The notes under the pieces are model-generated. The model was not told the origin of the DNA and did not search any database. It saw nothing but the letters and a program-made list of their open reading frames with translations. The position numbers and the translations under genes are program-made. From NCBI GenBank assembly GCA_947624015.1, contig CANQIA010000006.1, forward strand, positions 1 to 64,000: a stretch of DNA of 64,000 nucleotides, written 5' to 3'. Positions 36,692 through 46,250 of the stretch are shown piece after piece (positions within the stretch are counted from its first letter, which is position 1; every line of letters starts with the position of its first letter). This DNA comes from an uncultured Clostridia bacterium. Its GTDB lineage: Bacteria; Bacillota; Clostridia; Lachnospirales; CAG-274.

Positions 36692-37273
36692 ATGTCAAAT
36701 ATAGTCAGACCGGCAGCAATTTTACTTATAATATGTCTTATAGCCGCAGGACTTCTGGGCTATGTAAACGCCATTACTTCAGGTCCCATTGCCGATCAGG
36801 AAGCGGCTGCTCAGGCAGAGAGCATGAAGGCCGTGCTTGCCGATGCGGCTGAGTTCGGCGAATCGGAGGCAATAGAAGACGACGCTCCCGAGGAGCATGA
36901 AAATATAGATATTACTTCAATAACTCCCGCTCTTGACCAGAGCGGCAAGCCTATGGGCTATGCCGTAGCTGTTACAGCCAAGGGCTTCAGCGCAGGTCTC
37001 CAGCTTATGTTTGGTGTTGACGAGGAAGGCGTTCTTACGGGTCTTTCCGTAGTGAACTGCTCCAACGAGACCCCCGGCTTAGGCGCAAATGCTGCAAACG
37101 AAAGCTTTTACGGTCAGTTTGCAGGTATGAGCGGCGATATAGCAGTTAAAAAGGACGGCGGTCAGGTAGAGGCGCTTACAGGCGCTACGATCACTTCAAG
37201 AGCCGTTTCCAACTCTGCTACAAGAGCTATTGAATATGTAAGTGAGAATTTTCTGGAAGGAGGGGCTGATTAA
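36692..37273 (+). CDS. rnfG: Rnf complex subunit RnfG
   Basis: A 193-aa subunit with one N-terminal membrane anchor (about 5-25) and a large external domain. The covalent FMN attachment motif is TGATITS near 170, where Thr is modified. A long acidic stretch (about 55-75) follows the anchor. The stop overlaps the rnfE start region by 1 nt. Confidence 0.93.
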   Translation: MSNIVRPAAILLIICLIAAGLLGYVNAITSGPIADQEAAAQAESMKAVLADAAEFGESEAIEDDAPEEHENIDITSITPALDQSGKPMGYAVAVTAKGFSAGLQLMFGVDEEGVLTGLSVVNCSNETPGLGANAANESFYGQFAGMSGDIAVKKDGGQVEALTGATITSRAVSNSATRAIEYVSENFLEGGAD

Positions 37274-37860
37274 TGAATCCTGTTAAGATCATCAAAAACG
37301 GTATTATTGATGAAAACCCGACCTTTGTACAGGTTATAGGTATGTGTCCCACACTTGCCGTAACTTCATCTGCTGTAAACGGCGTAGGCATGGGACTTTC
37401 CACAACAGCCGTTCTTATATGCTCTAACTTTGTTATTTCCTTAATAAGAAAGATAATACCCGACAGCGTAAGAATACCCTGTTATATCGTTGTTATCGCA
37501 TCTTTCGTTACAATAGTACAGATGGTATTAAAGGGCTTTGTCCCTGCGCTTGACGCAGCCCTCGGCGTATATATCCCTCTTATAGTTGTTAACTGTCTTA
37601 TACTTGCAAGAGCGGAAGCTTATGCAGGCAAGAACGGTCCTGTGGCTTCTCTCTTCGACGGTGTAGGCATGGGTCTTGGCTTTACGCTTGCACTTACGGT
37701 CCTTGGCGCAGTAAGAGAATTCTTAGGCAACGGCAGCATATTCGGTATAGCTATACTTCCTGAAATGTGCAAGACTTTACTTATGATACTTCCTCCGGGA
37801 GCATTCATTACTCTTGCCTTCCTCATGGTATTGGTTAACCTTGTAAGAAACAGAAAGTAG
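37273..37860 (+). CDS. rnfE: Rnf complex subunit RnfE
   Basis: A 195-aa integral membrane subunit of about six segments, homologous to NqrD. Conserved features are NPTFVQVIGMCPTLAVT near the N-terminus and the IPLIVVNCLILARAEA segment with the conserved Cys. RnfA and RnfE are inverted homologues that form the membrane core and hold a shared iron-sulfur centre. Confidence 0.93.
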   Translation: MNPVKIIKNGIIDENPTFVQVIGMCPTLAVTSSAVNGVGMGLSTTAVLICSNFVISLIRKIIPDSVRIPCYIVVIASFVTIVQMVLKGFVPALDAALGVYIPLIVVNCLILARAEAYAGKNGPVASLFDGVGMGLGFTLALTVLGAVREFLGNGSIFGIAILPEMCKTLLMILPPGAFITLAFLMVLVNLVRNRK

Positions 37861-37874
37861 GAGGTGGATAGATA

Positions 37875-38447
37875 ATGGATTTATTTGTAACTTTAATGGC
37901 AGCTATATTTGTCAATAACTTTATTTTCAGTAAATTCTTGGGTATCTGTCCTTTCCTCGGCGTGTCCAAGAAGGTCGAAACGGCAGCGGGCATGGGCGTT
38001 GCGGTAATATTCGTTATAGCTCTTGCATCTGCCGCTACATGGCTGGTATATAACTTTGTGCTTGTCCCAATGGATCTTGCATATCTGTACAACATTGCAT
38101 TTATACTTATAATCGCTTCTCTTGTACAGTTTGTTGAAATGTTTATAAAGAAGAGTTCGCCCTCTCTCTATCAGGCGCTGGGCGTATATCTTCCGCTTAT
38201 TACCACCAACTGCGCCGTACTTGGCGTTACGGTAACAAATATGGAAAGTAACTTTGGCTTTATAAAGTCACTTGTGAACGGTGTAGGCGCTGCCGTAGGC
38301 TTTGCTCTTGCTATCATCCTCTTTGCAGGCGTAAGAGAAAGGCTCGAAAAGTGTCCTATCCCAAAGCCGTTCCAAGGCTTCCCCATAACACTCATAACCG
38401 CAGGTCTTATGTCTATTGCCTTTTTAGGCTTCTCAGGCATGCTTTGA
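37875..38447 (+). CDS. rnfA: Rnf complex subunit RnfA
   Basis: A 190-aa integral membrane subunit of about six segments, homologous to NqrE. Landmarks are NNFIFSKFLGICPFLGVSK near the start and the YLPLITTNCAVLGV segment with the conserved Cys. It lies 14 bp after rnfE with RBS GGAGGTGG. Confidence 0.94.
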   Translation: MDLFVTLMAAIFVNNFIFSKFLGICPFLGVSKKVETAAGMGVAVIFVIALASAATWLVYNFVLVPMDLAYLYNIAFILIIASLVQFVEMFIKKSSPSLYQALGVYLPLITTNCAVLGVTVTNMESNFGFIKSLVNGVGAAVGFALAIILFAGVRERLEKCPIPKPFQGFPITLITAGLMSIAFLGFSGML

Positions 38448-38465
38448 TAAGGAGGGTTTAAAATT

Positions 38466-39284
38466 ATGGATATCAATGCAATTTTATTTCCCGTACTTGT
38501 TTTAGGCTGTATGGGTGTCGTATTCGGTGCAGTGCTTGGCTTTGCATCAATTATATTTAAGGTGGAGCAGGATCCCAAGGTACCTCTTGTAAGAGAATGT
38601 CTTCCCGGCGCTAACTGCGGCGGCTGCGGCTTTGCAGGCTGCGACGCTCTTGCCGAGGCTATTGCCAAAGGCGACGCTCCCGTCAACGCTTGTCCCGTAG
38701 GCGGAGCTGCCGTATCGGAAAAGGTAGCCGCCGTTATGGGAGTAGAGGCAGGTTCTTCCGAAAAAATGACGGCATTTGTTAAATGTCAGGGAGACTGCAA
38801 TAAGGCTAAGACTAAATTTGAGTACTACGGCTCCGATAACTGCGCCTTTGAGGCAACTGTAAACGGCGGTCGCAAGACCTGTAATTACGGCTGCTTAGGC
38901 GACGGCAACTGTGTTGCTGCCTGCGCTTTCGATGCGATACATATCGTAGACGGAATAGCAGTGGTAGACAAGGAAAAATGTGTTGCCTGCGGCGCTTGTA
39001 TAAAGGCTTGTCCCAAAAAGCTCATAGAGCTTGTGCCATACGCTAAGAAGGTAAGAGTTACCTGTAATTCTCTCGATCCTGCCGCTGCCGCTATGAAGGC
39101 ATGCGATACGGCTTGTATAGGCTGTGGCAAATGCTCAAGAGCTTGCCCTGTTGAGGCAATAGAAATGATCGCTGCAAAGACCACTCCTCCCGCTAAGCTT
39201 GCCAAGATAGATTACAGCAAGTGTGTAGAATGCGGCAAATGTGTAAGCGAATGTCCCAAGGGCGCTATCGTTAAATATAATTAA
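38466..39284 (+). CDS. rnfB: Rnf complex subunit RnfB
   Basis: A 272-aa ferredoxin-interacting subunit with one N-terminal membrane anchor. The Fe-S cluster motif of the family, CLPGANCGGCGFAGC, begins near residue 46. Ferredoxin motifs follow: CVACGACIKACP, CIGCGKCSRACP and CVECGKCVSECP, plus a CNYGCLGDGNCVAAC segment. This Cys-rich form is the clostridial type, which takes electrons from reduced ferredoxin. Last gene of the operon; a terminator follows. Confidence 0.95.
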   Translation: MDINAILFPVLVLGCMGVVFGAVLGFASIIFKVEQDPKVPLVRECLPGANCGGCGFAGCDALAEAIAKGDAPVNACPVGGAAVSEKVAAVMGVEAGSSEKMTAFVKCQGDCNKAKTKFEYYGSDNCAFEATVNGGRKTCNYGCLGDGNCVAACAFDAIHIVDGIAVVDKEKCVACGACIKACPKKLIELVPYAKKVRVTCNSLDPAAAAMKACDTACIGCGKCSRACPVEAIEMIAAKTTPPAKLAKIDYSKCVECGKCVSECPKGAIVKYN

Positions 39285-39308
39285 GTTTACAAAACAAATA
39301 AATAATGA

Positions 39309-39350
39309 TAAAATAGGAGATATATCCAAGATATACCTCCTATTTTATTG
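39309..39350 (+). terminator. Terminator of the rnf operon
   Basis: AAAATAGGAG pairs with CTCCTATTTT around an inner ATATA/TATAT stem, followed by ATTG. It ends the rnf transcript before recD2. Confidence 0.85.
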
Positions 39351-39393
39351 TAAAGTGATATAAACTCGTATATCCAAGGCAAAGGTGAAGCAT

Positions 39394-41634
39394 ATGAAGA
39401 CATTGACAGTGGAAGGAACTGTGGAAAAAGTCACATTCTACAATCCCGATAACGGATATGCCGTATTTACAATTACAGATAATGAAAATGACCAAGGAGA
39501 AATAACCTGCGTAGGCTATATTCCCGCTGTCAATCCGGGAGAAAGCGTAAAGATAACGGGAAGCGTGGTCAATCATCATTTCTATGGGGAGCAGATCAAC
39601 ATAGAGATATTTGAAAAGACTATGCCCAAGACCGAAAGAGCCATAGAGCTGTATCTTGCAAGCGGAGTAATAAAAGGCATAGGTCCCAAAATAGCCAAAA
39701 AGATAATAGAACGCTTTGGCAAAAGAACTCTTGATATAATGGACTTTGAGCCTGAAAGACTTGCCGAAATAAAGGGCATAAGCAAAGAAAAGGCAATGAC
39801 CATAGGCGAGCTTTACAAGGAAAAGGCAGAGGAAAGACGTGCCATGCTCTTTCTGGGGCAATATGGCATTTCCCCCACATACGCTCTTAAAATATACAAA
39901 AGGTATAAGGAAAGGACCATAGACATCGTTACAAAGAATCCTTATGCCCTTGCAGAGGATATATTCGGTATAGGCTTCAGAATAGCGGACAGCATTGCCG
40001 CCAATGTAGGAATAGCCAAGGATTCTCCCTTTAGGATAAGAGCCGGTGTAAAGTATGTACTGAATCAGGCGGCAGGCAACGGTCATGTATTTCTGCCCTA
40101 CGATGAGCTTATAGAAAATGCGGCGGAGCTTCTGAGCATAGCCCCTCAGATAATAGACAACGAAATGACAGCCATGCATATAGAAAACTATATCTGGATG
40201 GACAGAAGAGCGGAAGGCACAAATGTATATCTGAATTTCTTCTTCTATGCGGAAAGCTATACCGCCAGAAAGCTTTATGAGCTCAGCGATACGGATGCAG
40301 AGGGCATATACGACTACGATCGGGAAATAGACGCTCTGGAAAGCGCAGAGGGGATAACATTTGTTCCCCAGCAGCGGGAGGCCATAAAGCAGGCTATGGA
40401 AAACGGCGTACTGGTTATAACGGGAGGTCCCGGCACAGGCAAGACCACTATAATAAACGCCATTATAAAGCTATGCCAAGCAGAAGGACTTGAAATAGAG
40501 CTTGCCGCTCCTACGGGACGTGCCGCCAAGAGAATGGAAGAGGCTACGGGGCATAAGGCTCAGACCATACACAGGCTCCTGGGCATAAATTTCCTTGACG
40601 AGGACTCTAAAAATCAGACCTTCGAGAAAAATGAAGACGATCCTCTTGAAGCCGATGTGATAATAATAGACGAAAGCTCTATGGTAGATATAACGCTTAT
40701 GCACTCTCTTCTTAAGGCAATACCTCTCGGCACAAGGCTTATACTTGCAGGCGACAGCAATCAGCTACCCTCTGTGGGTCCCGGTAATGTGCTTAAGGAT
40801 ATTATAAGCTCCGGAGTGATAAAGGTGGCAAGGCTTACGGAGATATTCAGACAGGCGCAGGAAAGCGCCATAGTCACAAACGCCCACAAAATAAACAGAG
40901 GCGAATATCCCGACCTTAAAGAGAAGAACAAGGATTTTTTCTTTATGAAACGCTATAACACAGCCGAGCTTCTCTCTCTTATAGTCAGTCTCGTTTCGGT
41001 ACGGCTGCCTAAGTATCTTAAATGCCAGCCACAAGATATACAGGTGCTTACGCCTATGAGAAAATCTCCTCTCGGCGTTGTTAATCTGAATACCCTATTG
41101 CAGGACACCCTTAACCCTCCTTCTAGGAGCAAGCGTGAAATTGAGCTTAGGAAAACCGTTTTCCGTGAAGGGGACAAGGTAATGCAGATAAAGAACAACT
41201 ACAATATACAATGGAAAATAATAGAAAAAAACGGGGATATTACAGACGGCGTAGGCATATTCAACGGCGATGAGGGAATAATAACATATATAGACAATAT
41301 GAATGAATATATAGAAGTGGTGTTTGATGAAAACAAGGTAGTTCATTATGAATTTTCTCAAATGGACGAGGTGGAGCTGAGCTATGCCGTTACCATTCAC
41401 AAAAGTCAGGGAAGCGAGTACAAGGCTGTGGTAATGCCCCTTTTAAGCGGTCCCGATATGCTCATGAGCAGAAATTTGCTGTATACGGGGCTTACGAGGG
41501 CAAGGGAGCTGGCAGTGATAGCCGGATCCCCTGAAATAATATTCAGAATGGTGGACAACAACAAAGAAATAAGCAGATACACCGCTCTTTGCAGTAAGCT
41601 TAAGGAGTTTGCGGAATTTGCCGGGGAAAAGTAA
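39394..41634 (+). CDS. recD2: RecD2-type ATP-dependent helicase
   Basis: A 746-aa SF1B 5'-3' helicase of the RecD2/TraA group, acting in DNA repair independently of RecBCD. The N-terminal region contains helix-hairpin-helix parts (GIGPKIAKKII, EIKGISKEKAM). Walker A is GGPGTGKTT near 344, motif II is IDESSMVD near 426, and the C-terminal motif is SYAVTIHKSQGSEY. The ATG at 39394 is preferred over GTG at 39385, which overlaps the RBS. The gene stands alone between rnf and the converging minus-strand cluster. Confidence 0.93.
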   Translation: MKTLTVEGTVEKVTFYNPDNGYAVFTITDNENDQGEITCVGYIPAVNPGESVKITGSVVNHHFYGEQINIEIFEKTMPKTERAIELYLASGVIKGIGPKIAKKIIERFGKRTLDIMDFEPERLAEIKGISKEKAMTIGELYKEKAEERRAMLFLGQYGISPTYALKIYKRYKERTIDIVTKNPYALAEDIFGIGFRIADSIAANVGIAKDSPFRIRAGVKYVLNQAAGNGHVFLPYDELIENAAELLSIAPQIIDNEMTAMHIENYIWMDRRAEGTNVYLNFFFYAESYTARKLYELSDTDAEGIYDYDREIDALESAEGITFVPQQREAIKQAMENGVLVITGGPGTGKTTIINAIIKLCQAEGLEIELAAPTGRAAKRMEEATGHKAQTIHRLLGINFLDEDSKNQTFEKNEDDPLEADVIIIDESSMVDITLMHSLLKAIPLGTRLILAGDSNQLPSVGPGNVLKDIISSGVIKVARLTEIFRQAQESAIVTNAHKINRGEYPDLKEKNKDFFFMKRYNTAELLSLIVSLVSVRLPKYLKCQPQDIQVLTPMRKSPLGVVNLNTLLQDTLNPPSRSKREIELRKTVFREGDKVMQIKNNYNIQWKIIEKNGDITDGVGIFNGDEGIITYIDNMNEYIEVVFDENKVVHYEFSQMDEVELSYAVTIHKSQGSEYKAVVMPLLSGPDMLMSRNLLYTGLTRARELAVIAGSPEIIFRMVDNNKEISRYTALCSKLKEFAEFAGEK

Positions 41635-41637
41635 TAT

Positions 41638-42456
41638 TTACTGCCATATCCCGTCAGCCGCATACTCTGCCATGGTTCCCGTAATTTCCGCATAGCTGCC
41701 CACTATTTCCATTGCGGAGATAAAGGCAAAAAACAGTATTACATTCCTGGCATACTTATCCCTTGTCTTTATATAGAGAAGCATTGCGGCGACCACCGCT
41801 GCCATGGCGAATATAAATCCGCCGTAATAAAGGGATATGCTGTCCGAACCTATAATATTGTATAGTGGACCTGCCAATACGGTAATGACAGCCAAGGCTG
41901 TATTAACAATATCAAAGGGATTTTTGCTTATGCTCCCTCTCAGTCTGTAAATGGCTGTAAACGACAGGAGAAAGCGTATCATAAGGGCAGGCACTCTGTT
42001 CATATAATAGCAGAAAAAATAAAGGCTCATATAAATATTGAAGCCCAGATAATAAAATATCAGATCAAGGGATCTGTAAAACACAAGCGCAAAGGGTATA
42101 CAGAGCAGGATATAGGCAATATTCAGCTTTGTATACCTTTTGTCTTGTGTAAGTCTGTAAAACCATATGCTTACAGCATTTACCACAGTAAAAGTCCCTG
42201 CTTGTAATACGGCACGCAGCGTGGTATTATGCACCGTAACGGTAAATGATGTCCAAAAAAGTACTATCATAAAAAATGAGGTCAGCTTTCTGCCGAATTT
42301 ATAAAAATCCATTTTGCCGAAATCCTTATCCCATTTATAACGCAAAGAACCCCTCTTATGAATACCCTCTTCCCATATTATCTGGGTCTGAGTGCGGGTA
42401 TCATCACAGGGGTCGTTGAATCTCTGCATATCATATATATCCTTTGATCTTGCCAT
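41638..42456 (-). CDS. Integral membrane protein of unknown function
   Basis: A 272-aa protein. The first ~65 residues are hydrophilic and charged, and about seven hydrophobic segments follow to the C-terminus (for example IAYILLCIPFALVFY, YYGGFIFAMAAVVAAMLLYI). No recognised motif. It starts 9 nt after rluD with an AAGGCG RBS, so it is the last gene of the envelope/division operon. The end converges on recD2 within 3 bp, with no terminator between. Confidence 0.75.
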   Translation of the reverse strand: MARSKDIYDMQRFNDPCDDTRTQTQIIWEEGIHKRGSLRYKWDKDFGKMDFYKFGRKLTSFFMIVLFWTSFTVTVHNTTLRAVLQAGTFTVVNAVSIWFYRLTQDKRYTKLNIAYILLCIPFALVFYRSLDLIFYYLGFNIYMSLYFFCYYMNRVPALMIRFLLSFTAIYRLRGSISKNPFDIVNTALAVITVLAGPLYNIIGSDSISLYYGGFIFAMAAVVAAMLLYIKTRDKYARNVILFFAFISAMEIVGSYAEITGTMAEYAADGIWQ

Positions 42457-42465
42457 ATTATCGCC

Positions 42466-43371
42466 TTACTGTCTTAAATGCTCCAATATTTTTACAAAAT
42501 AATCGGGCAGCTCCGTTTCAAACTCCATGTATTTACCTGTCACAGGGTGTATAAAGCCCAGTACCTTTGCATGGAGGATCTGTCCCTCTGTATTGAATAG
42601 CTGCTTTTTGGGACCATATACGCTGTCGCCTAAAAGAGGATGACCTATATGGCTCATATGGACCCTTATCTGATGAGTTCTGCCTGTTTCAAGGCGCAAC
42701 TCCACCAGTGTGAACTTGCCCAGCCTTTCAAGTACCCTGTAATGAGTAACGGCGTTTCTTCCGTCCTTTACAACAGCCATTTTCTTTCTGTCGTTGGGGC
42801 TTCTGCCTATATTTGTGGAGATAGTACCCTCGTCGCTGTCAAAGCCGTTGTACACCAGGGCATTATATATCCTTTTCATGGAATGCTCTGCCAACTGTGC
42901 GCTTAAGCCTCTGTGGGCTGTATCCGACTTGGCAGCCACAAGCACACCGCTTGTATCCTTGTCTATCCTATGGACTATGCCAGGTCTGAGTTCGCCGTTT
43001 ATACCCGAGAGATTTTTGCCGCAATGGTACATAAGAGCATTTACAAGTGTGCCGTTACAGTGTCCCGGCGCAGGATGAACCACCATATTCTGGGGCTTGT
43101 TCACAACTATAATATCATTATCCTCATAAAGTATATCAAGGGGGATATCCTCGGCTGCAATTTCAACGGTCTCGGGCTGAGGTATTTGTACCTCTATCGT
43201 ATCGCCTGCCCTCAGCTTATAATTTTTGTTCACATTTTTGCCCTTTACTTTTATATTGCCCTTTTCTATAAGCTTATGCAAAGCGGAACGGGAAATATCC
43301 TCTATTTCGTCATTGAGGAACAGATCTATCCTTCTGTTTACATCCCGATCTTCAACTGTGTATATATCCAT
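42466..43371 (-). CDS. RluD-family pseudouridine synthase
   Basis: A 301-aa RNA pseudouridine synthase. An S4 RNA-binding domain occupies about residues 1-75. The catalytic domain has HRIDKDTSGVLV with the nucleophilic Asp near 140 and GRTHQIRVHMSHIGHPLLGD. The family includes RluD/YlyB, which modify 23S rRNA; the exact target is not decidable. The ATG at 43371 has GGGAGGG 7 nt upstream. As in Bacillus (lspA-ylyB), it follows lspA directly. Confidence 0.92.
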   Translation of the reverse strand: MDIYTVEDRDVNRRIDLFLNDEIEDISRSALHKLIEKGNIKVKGKNVNKNYKLRAGDTIEVQIPQPETVEIAAEDIPLDILYEDNDIIVVNKPQNMVVHPAPGHCNGTLVNALMYHCGKNLSGINGELRPGIVHRIDKDTSGVLVAAKSDTAHRGLSAQLAEHSMKRIYNALVYNGFDSDEGTISTNIGRSPNDRKKMAVVKDGRNAVTHYRVLERLGKFTLVELRLETGRTHQIRVHMSHIGHPLLGDSVYGPKKQLFNTEGQILHAKVLGFIHPVTGKYMEFETELPDYFVKILEHLRQ

Positions 43372-43373
43372 TA

Positions 43374-43838
43374 TTATCCCTCCCTGTCGGAAAGAAAAGC
43401 GCCCAATACGAGCAAGAAAGCGCCTATGCATACACATATGTCGGCAAAGTTGAATACGGGATAGTTAAAGCCGAAAATATAAAAATTCAGCATATCCACA
43501 ACATAGCCTCTGAACACTCTGTCTATAAAATTTCCCACTGCCCCGGAACATATCAATAAAAGGGCAATGCGTATAAGCCTGCTTTTGTTTTCTTTTTTCA
43601 GTTTGACATAATACACTATACAAAGGGCGCAGATACCTATTGTTACAATAATAAAGAGCCACTTAGCCCCCTGAAGGAAGCCAAAGGCAGCTCCTTTATT
43701 TTCTACATAGGTAAGGCTGAAAAAATTATCTATAATATCTATATTGCCCACAGGCATAAGTTTCGTAACGGTAAAATACTTTATGATCTGATCTGTCAAT
43801 ATAAGCACTGCCGGTAAAATCAAAGGTAAAATATACAT
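43374..43838 (-). CDS. lspA: Lipoprotein signal peptidase (LspA)
   Basis: A 154-aa membrane aspartyl protease that cleaves prolipoprotein signal peptides. Four membrane segments are predicted. The catalytic Asp residues lie in GAVGNFIDR and NFADICVCIG. RBS AGAGGTTG precedes the ATG. It lies between aroB and the rluD-type gene. Confidence 0.95.
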   Translation of the reverse strand: MYILPLILPAVLILTDQIIKYFTVTKLMPVGNIDIIDNFFSLTYVENKGAAFGFLQGAKWLFIIVTIGICALCIVYYVKLKKENKSRLIRIALLLICSGAVGNFIDRVFRGYVVDMLNFYIFGFNYPVFNFADICVCIGAFLLVLGAFLSDREG

Positions 43839-43849
43839 TTTTCAACCTC

Positions 43850-44932
43850 TTATTTTGTTATATATTTAATTGCGTCTTTTATTTCCTTCTCGCTACAGCC
43901 CTTTTCGGTATAGGCATCGCCTATCCTTCTCAGAGCGGTAATATTTATAACGCCATTTTTTGTCTTTTTGTCATTGAACATCCGGGCATAAATACTGTCT
44001 GCGTCAAAGCCTTCTATACAAACAGGCAGTTCAAAGTACTCCAAAAGTTCCCTTGCCTCGTCAATGTCCTTCCGTGCAACGGCTCCTCTTTTCATTGAAA
44101 GATAGAGGGCTGCAAGCATACCTACCGCAACGCACTCTCCATGGAGCATATTGAAATCGGAAAGAGTTTCCACAGCGTGACCGAAGGTATGACCGAAGTT
44201 AAGTATTTCTCTTAAGCCCGATTCCTTTTCGTCCTTGCTTACCACATAGGACTTTATCCTACAGGAGCCGTATACTACCTGAGCTATGGCTTCGGGATCC
44301 AAAGCCTTTATGCTCTCCTTATTTTCCATAAAAAATTTAAGATAGTCCGTATCCTGTATATAGCCATGCTTTACAGACTCTGCAAGACCTGCTGCCACTT
44401 CCTTGTAGGGCAGAGTGTTGAGAGTATCCGTGTTGATATACACAAACTCCGGCTGATAGAAGGCGCCTACCATATTTTTATTGCCCATAAAGTCAACGCC
44501 TGTTTTTCCGCCTACGCTGCTGTCTACCTGAGAAAGAAGCGTTGTGGGTATCTGCACAAAGGGGATCCCTCTCATATATGTAGCGGCTCCAAAGCCGCAC
44601 ATATCTCCCGCTACACCGCCGCCTAAAGCAATAAGCACAGACCTTCTGTCCAAGTGAGCTTCCGCAAAGAATTTGTAGAAATCGGAAATAGTGTCCAGAT
44701 TCTTGCTGTTTTCTCCTGCGGGGAATATACACACGCTTATGTGGGAGCATATACCTTCCAGAAGCTCCTTTACCTTATCTGCATAAAGCAAAGCAACATT
44801 GCTGTCTGTGACGATACACATTTTCCTCCCCTTAAGTCCTGCCTTTTCAAAGGCATTTGCAAGAGAAGAAAAGCTGTCGTCTATGTATATGGGATATTGC
44901 TTTGTCCCTGTATCCACTCCTAATACTTTCAT
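43850..44932 (-). CDS. aroB: 3-dehydroquinate synthase
   Basis: A 360-aa NAD- and metal-dependent enzyme converting DAHP to 3-dehydroquinate, the second step of the shikimate pathway. Visible features are GGGVAGDMCGFGAATYMRGIPFVQIPTTLLSQVDSSVGGKT (landmarks GGGVAGD and PTTLLSQVDSSVGGKTG) and the metal-binding NFGHTFGHAVE. Its place between divIVA and lspA is unusual; ileS is there in B. subtilis. It starts directly at the divIVA stop. Confidence 0.96.
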   Translation of the reverse strand: MKVLGVDTGTKQYPIYIDDSFSSLANAFEKAGLKGRKMCIVTDSNVALLYADKVKELLEGICSHISVCIFPAGENSKNLDTISDFYKFFAEAHLDRRSVLIALGGGVAGDMCGFGAATYMRGIPFVQIPTTLLSQVDSSVGGKTGVDFMGNKNMVGAFYQPEFVYINTDTLNTLPYKEVAAGLAESVKHGYIQDTDYLKFFMENKESIKALDPEAIAQVVYGSCRIKSYVVSKDEKESGLREILNFGHTFGHAVETLSDFNMLHGECVAVGMLAALYLSMKRGAVARKDIDEARELLEYFELPVCIEGFDADSIYARMFNDKKTKNGVINITALRRIGDAYTEKGCSEKEIKDAIKYITK

Positions 44933-44933
44933 G

Positions 44934-45434
44934 TTATTCTTCCTCTTTGTCCTTAGCCTCTATAGTAGCTGCCGCCTCATTTTGAACAAACTCCGCCTCA
45001 TTTGCCTCAAGCACCTGTATCTGGTTCTCAAGGAGGCTTCTGAGGGTACCCTTTATTCTGGCATACTCTGCTTTAGTGCTTACTATCTGAGATTTTAAAA
45101 CAGAAAGCTGAGTATTGGCATCCTGCAATACCTTCTGTGCCTGCTGCTCTGCCGCATTTATTATCTGCTGAGCCGAAATGCTTGCATTCTTTTTGGATTC
45201 CTCTGCATTTTTTTCTGCATTTACTATGGAAGCCTTAATAGTGTCCTCAAGTCCCTTATAGTACTTGAGAGCCTCTTCCATAGCGCTTATCTTGTCCTGA
45301 AGCTTGGCGTTGTCCTTATAAAGCTTTTCAAATTCCACAATTACCTTATCAAGGAATGTATCCACGTCCTCACGGGAATAGCCAAATGCCGCCTTCTTAA
45401 ATTCCACAGTCTCGATATCAACGGGTGTCAACAT
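44934..45434 (-). CDS. divIVA: DivIVA-domain protein
   Basis: A 166-aa coiled-coil protein. The N-terminus LTPVDIETVEFKKAAFGYSREDVDTFLD is the DivIVA membrane-targeting domain (landmarks FGYSREDVDTFLD). Residues about 30-150 are a long coiled coil with an acidic tail. DivIVA recognises negatively curved membrane at poles and septa. RBS GGGAGGT precedes the ATG. Context matches the sepF-yggT-ylmH-divIVA cluster. Confidence 0.93.
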   Translation of the reverse strand: MLTPVDIETVEFKKAAFGYSREDVDTFLDKVIVEFEKLYKDNAKLQDKISAMEEALKYYKGLEDTIKASIVNAEKNAEESKKNASISAQQIINAAEQQAQKVLQDANTQLSVLKSQIVSTKAEYARIKGTLRSLLENQIQVLEANEAEFVQNEAAATIEAKDKEEE

Positions 45435-45464
45435 AATTATTACCTCCCAAATTTCATTTTATTC

Positions 45465-46250
45465 TTACTTATAGATAATAAGCTTAAGTAAAATCCTGTC
45501 TTTTTTTGTCGTTCCGATGACCTCGGTAAGCTTTACTCTGCCATAACCTCTCAATGTTATGACATCGCCTTCGGTCACGGCTTTGGAGACCGACGTATCT
45601 TTTTTCCAATTTATAAAAGCCTTTTCGCCTTTTATCAGCTCGGCTGTCTTTCCTCTTGATATATTAAAGGCACTGCTCAATACTGCGTCAAGTCTGAGAC
45701 TTGGCACCGTAAGCCGCCTTTGTGCGGTTTCCTTCGGCTTTATGACAAGCTCCTTGGCAATTTCCGCTTTGACCTTTGTATGCCCTACTCTCTCAAGACC
45801 TGCAGCTATATATTCTGCTATATCACTGTCCGCAAATAATATTGCCTTGCCTTCCTCTGTAATTATATCCCCTATCTTGTCCCTTGTAAGCCCAAGCCCC
45901 AGCACAGAGCCTAAAAAATCTCTGTGAGTAAGTGTCCTTGAAAAGCTGCTGTTATAGTAAATATTCACAGCGCTTATGGGAAAAAGGCTGTTGTTCGGCT
46001 CGGTATATTCGGGGAAAAAGCCTATCTTAACTCTTTCGGAATACTCATAGCCGCCGTAGACCACAGAGCACACCTCTTTCTCGTATTTAAAAAGATCCGA
46101 TATACTGTGAGCCTTATAGGGATCCATAAACGCCGTAAACTCAGGCGTAAATGTCTTTATAGCCGTATTTGCCCTGTCCACTGCCTTTGAAATAAGGAGC
46201 CTTTCCTCATCATCGGCAGCCGATCTTATAAGCTCTTGTCTTGTTATCAT
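45465..46250 (-). CDS. ylmH: YlmH-type S4 RNA-binding protein
   Basis: A 261-aa protein with an S4 domain in the C-terminal third (LRLDAVLSSAFNISRGKTAELI). The N-terminal part resembles YlmH of B. subtilis, which is linked to ribosome rescue/quality control and to the division cluster. The start codon overlaps the yggT stop (ATGA), so translation is coupled. Confidence 0.93.
   Translation of the reverse strand: MITRQELIRSAADDEERLLISKAVDRANTAIKTFTPEFTAFMDPYKAHSISDLFKYEKEVCSVVYGGYEYSERVKIGFFPEYTEPNNSLFPISAVNIYYNSSFSRTLTHRDFLGSVLGLGLTRDKIGDIITEEGKAILFADSDIAEYIAAGLERVGHTKVKAEIAKELVIKPKETAQRRLTVPSLRLDAVLSSAFNISRGKTAELIKGEKAFINWKKDTSVSKAVTEGDVITLRGYGRVKLTEVIGTTKKDRILLKLIIYK

Noticed and set aside
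39340..40179. 279-codon minus-strand frame opposite recD2
   Set aside because: Cys/Tyr-rich shadow typical of antisense frames; recD2 on the other strand has clear motifs.
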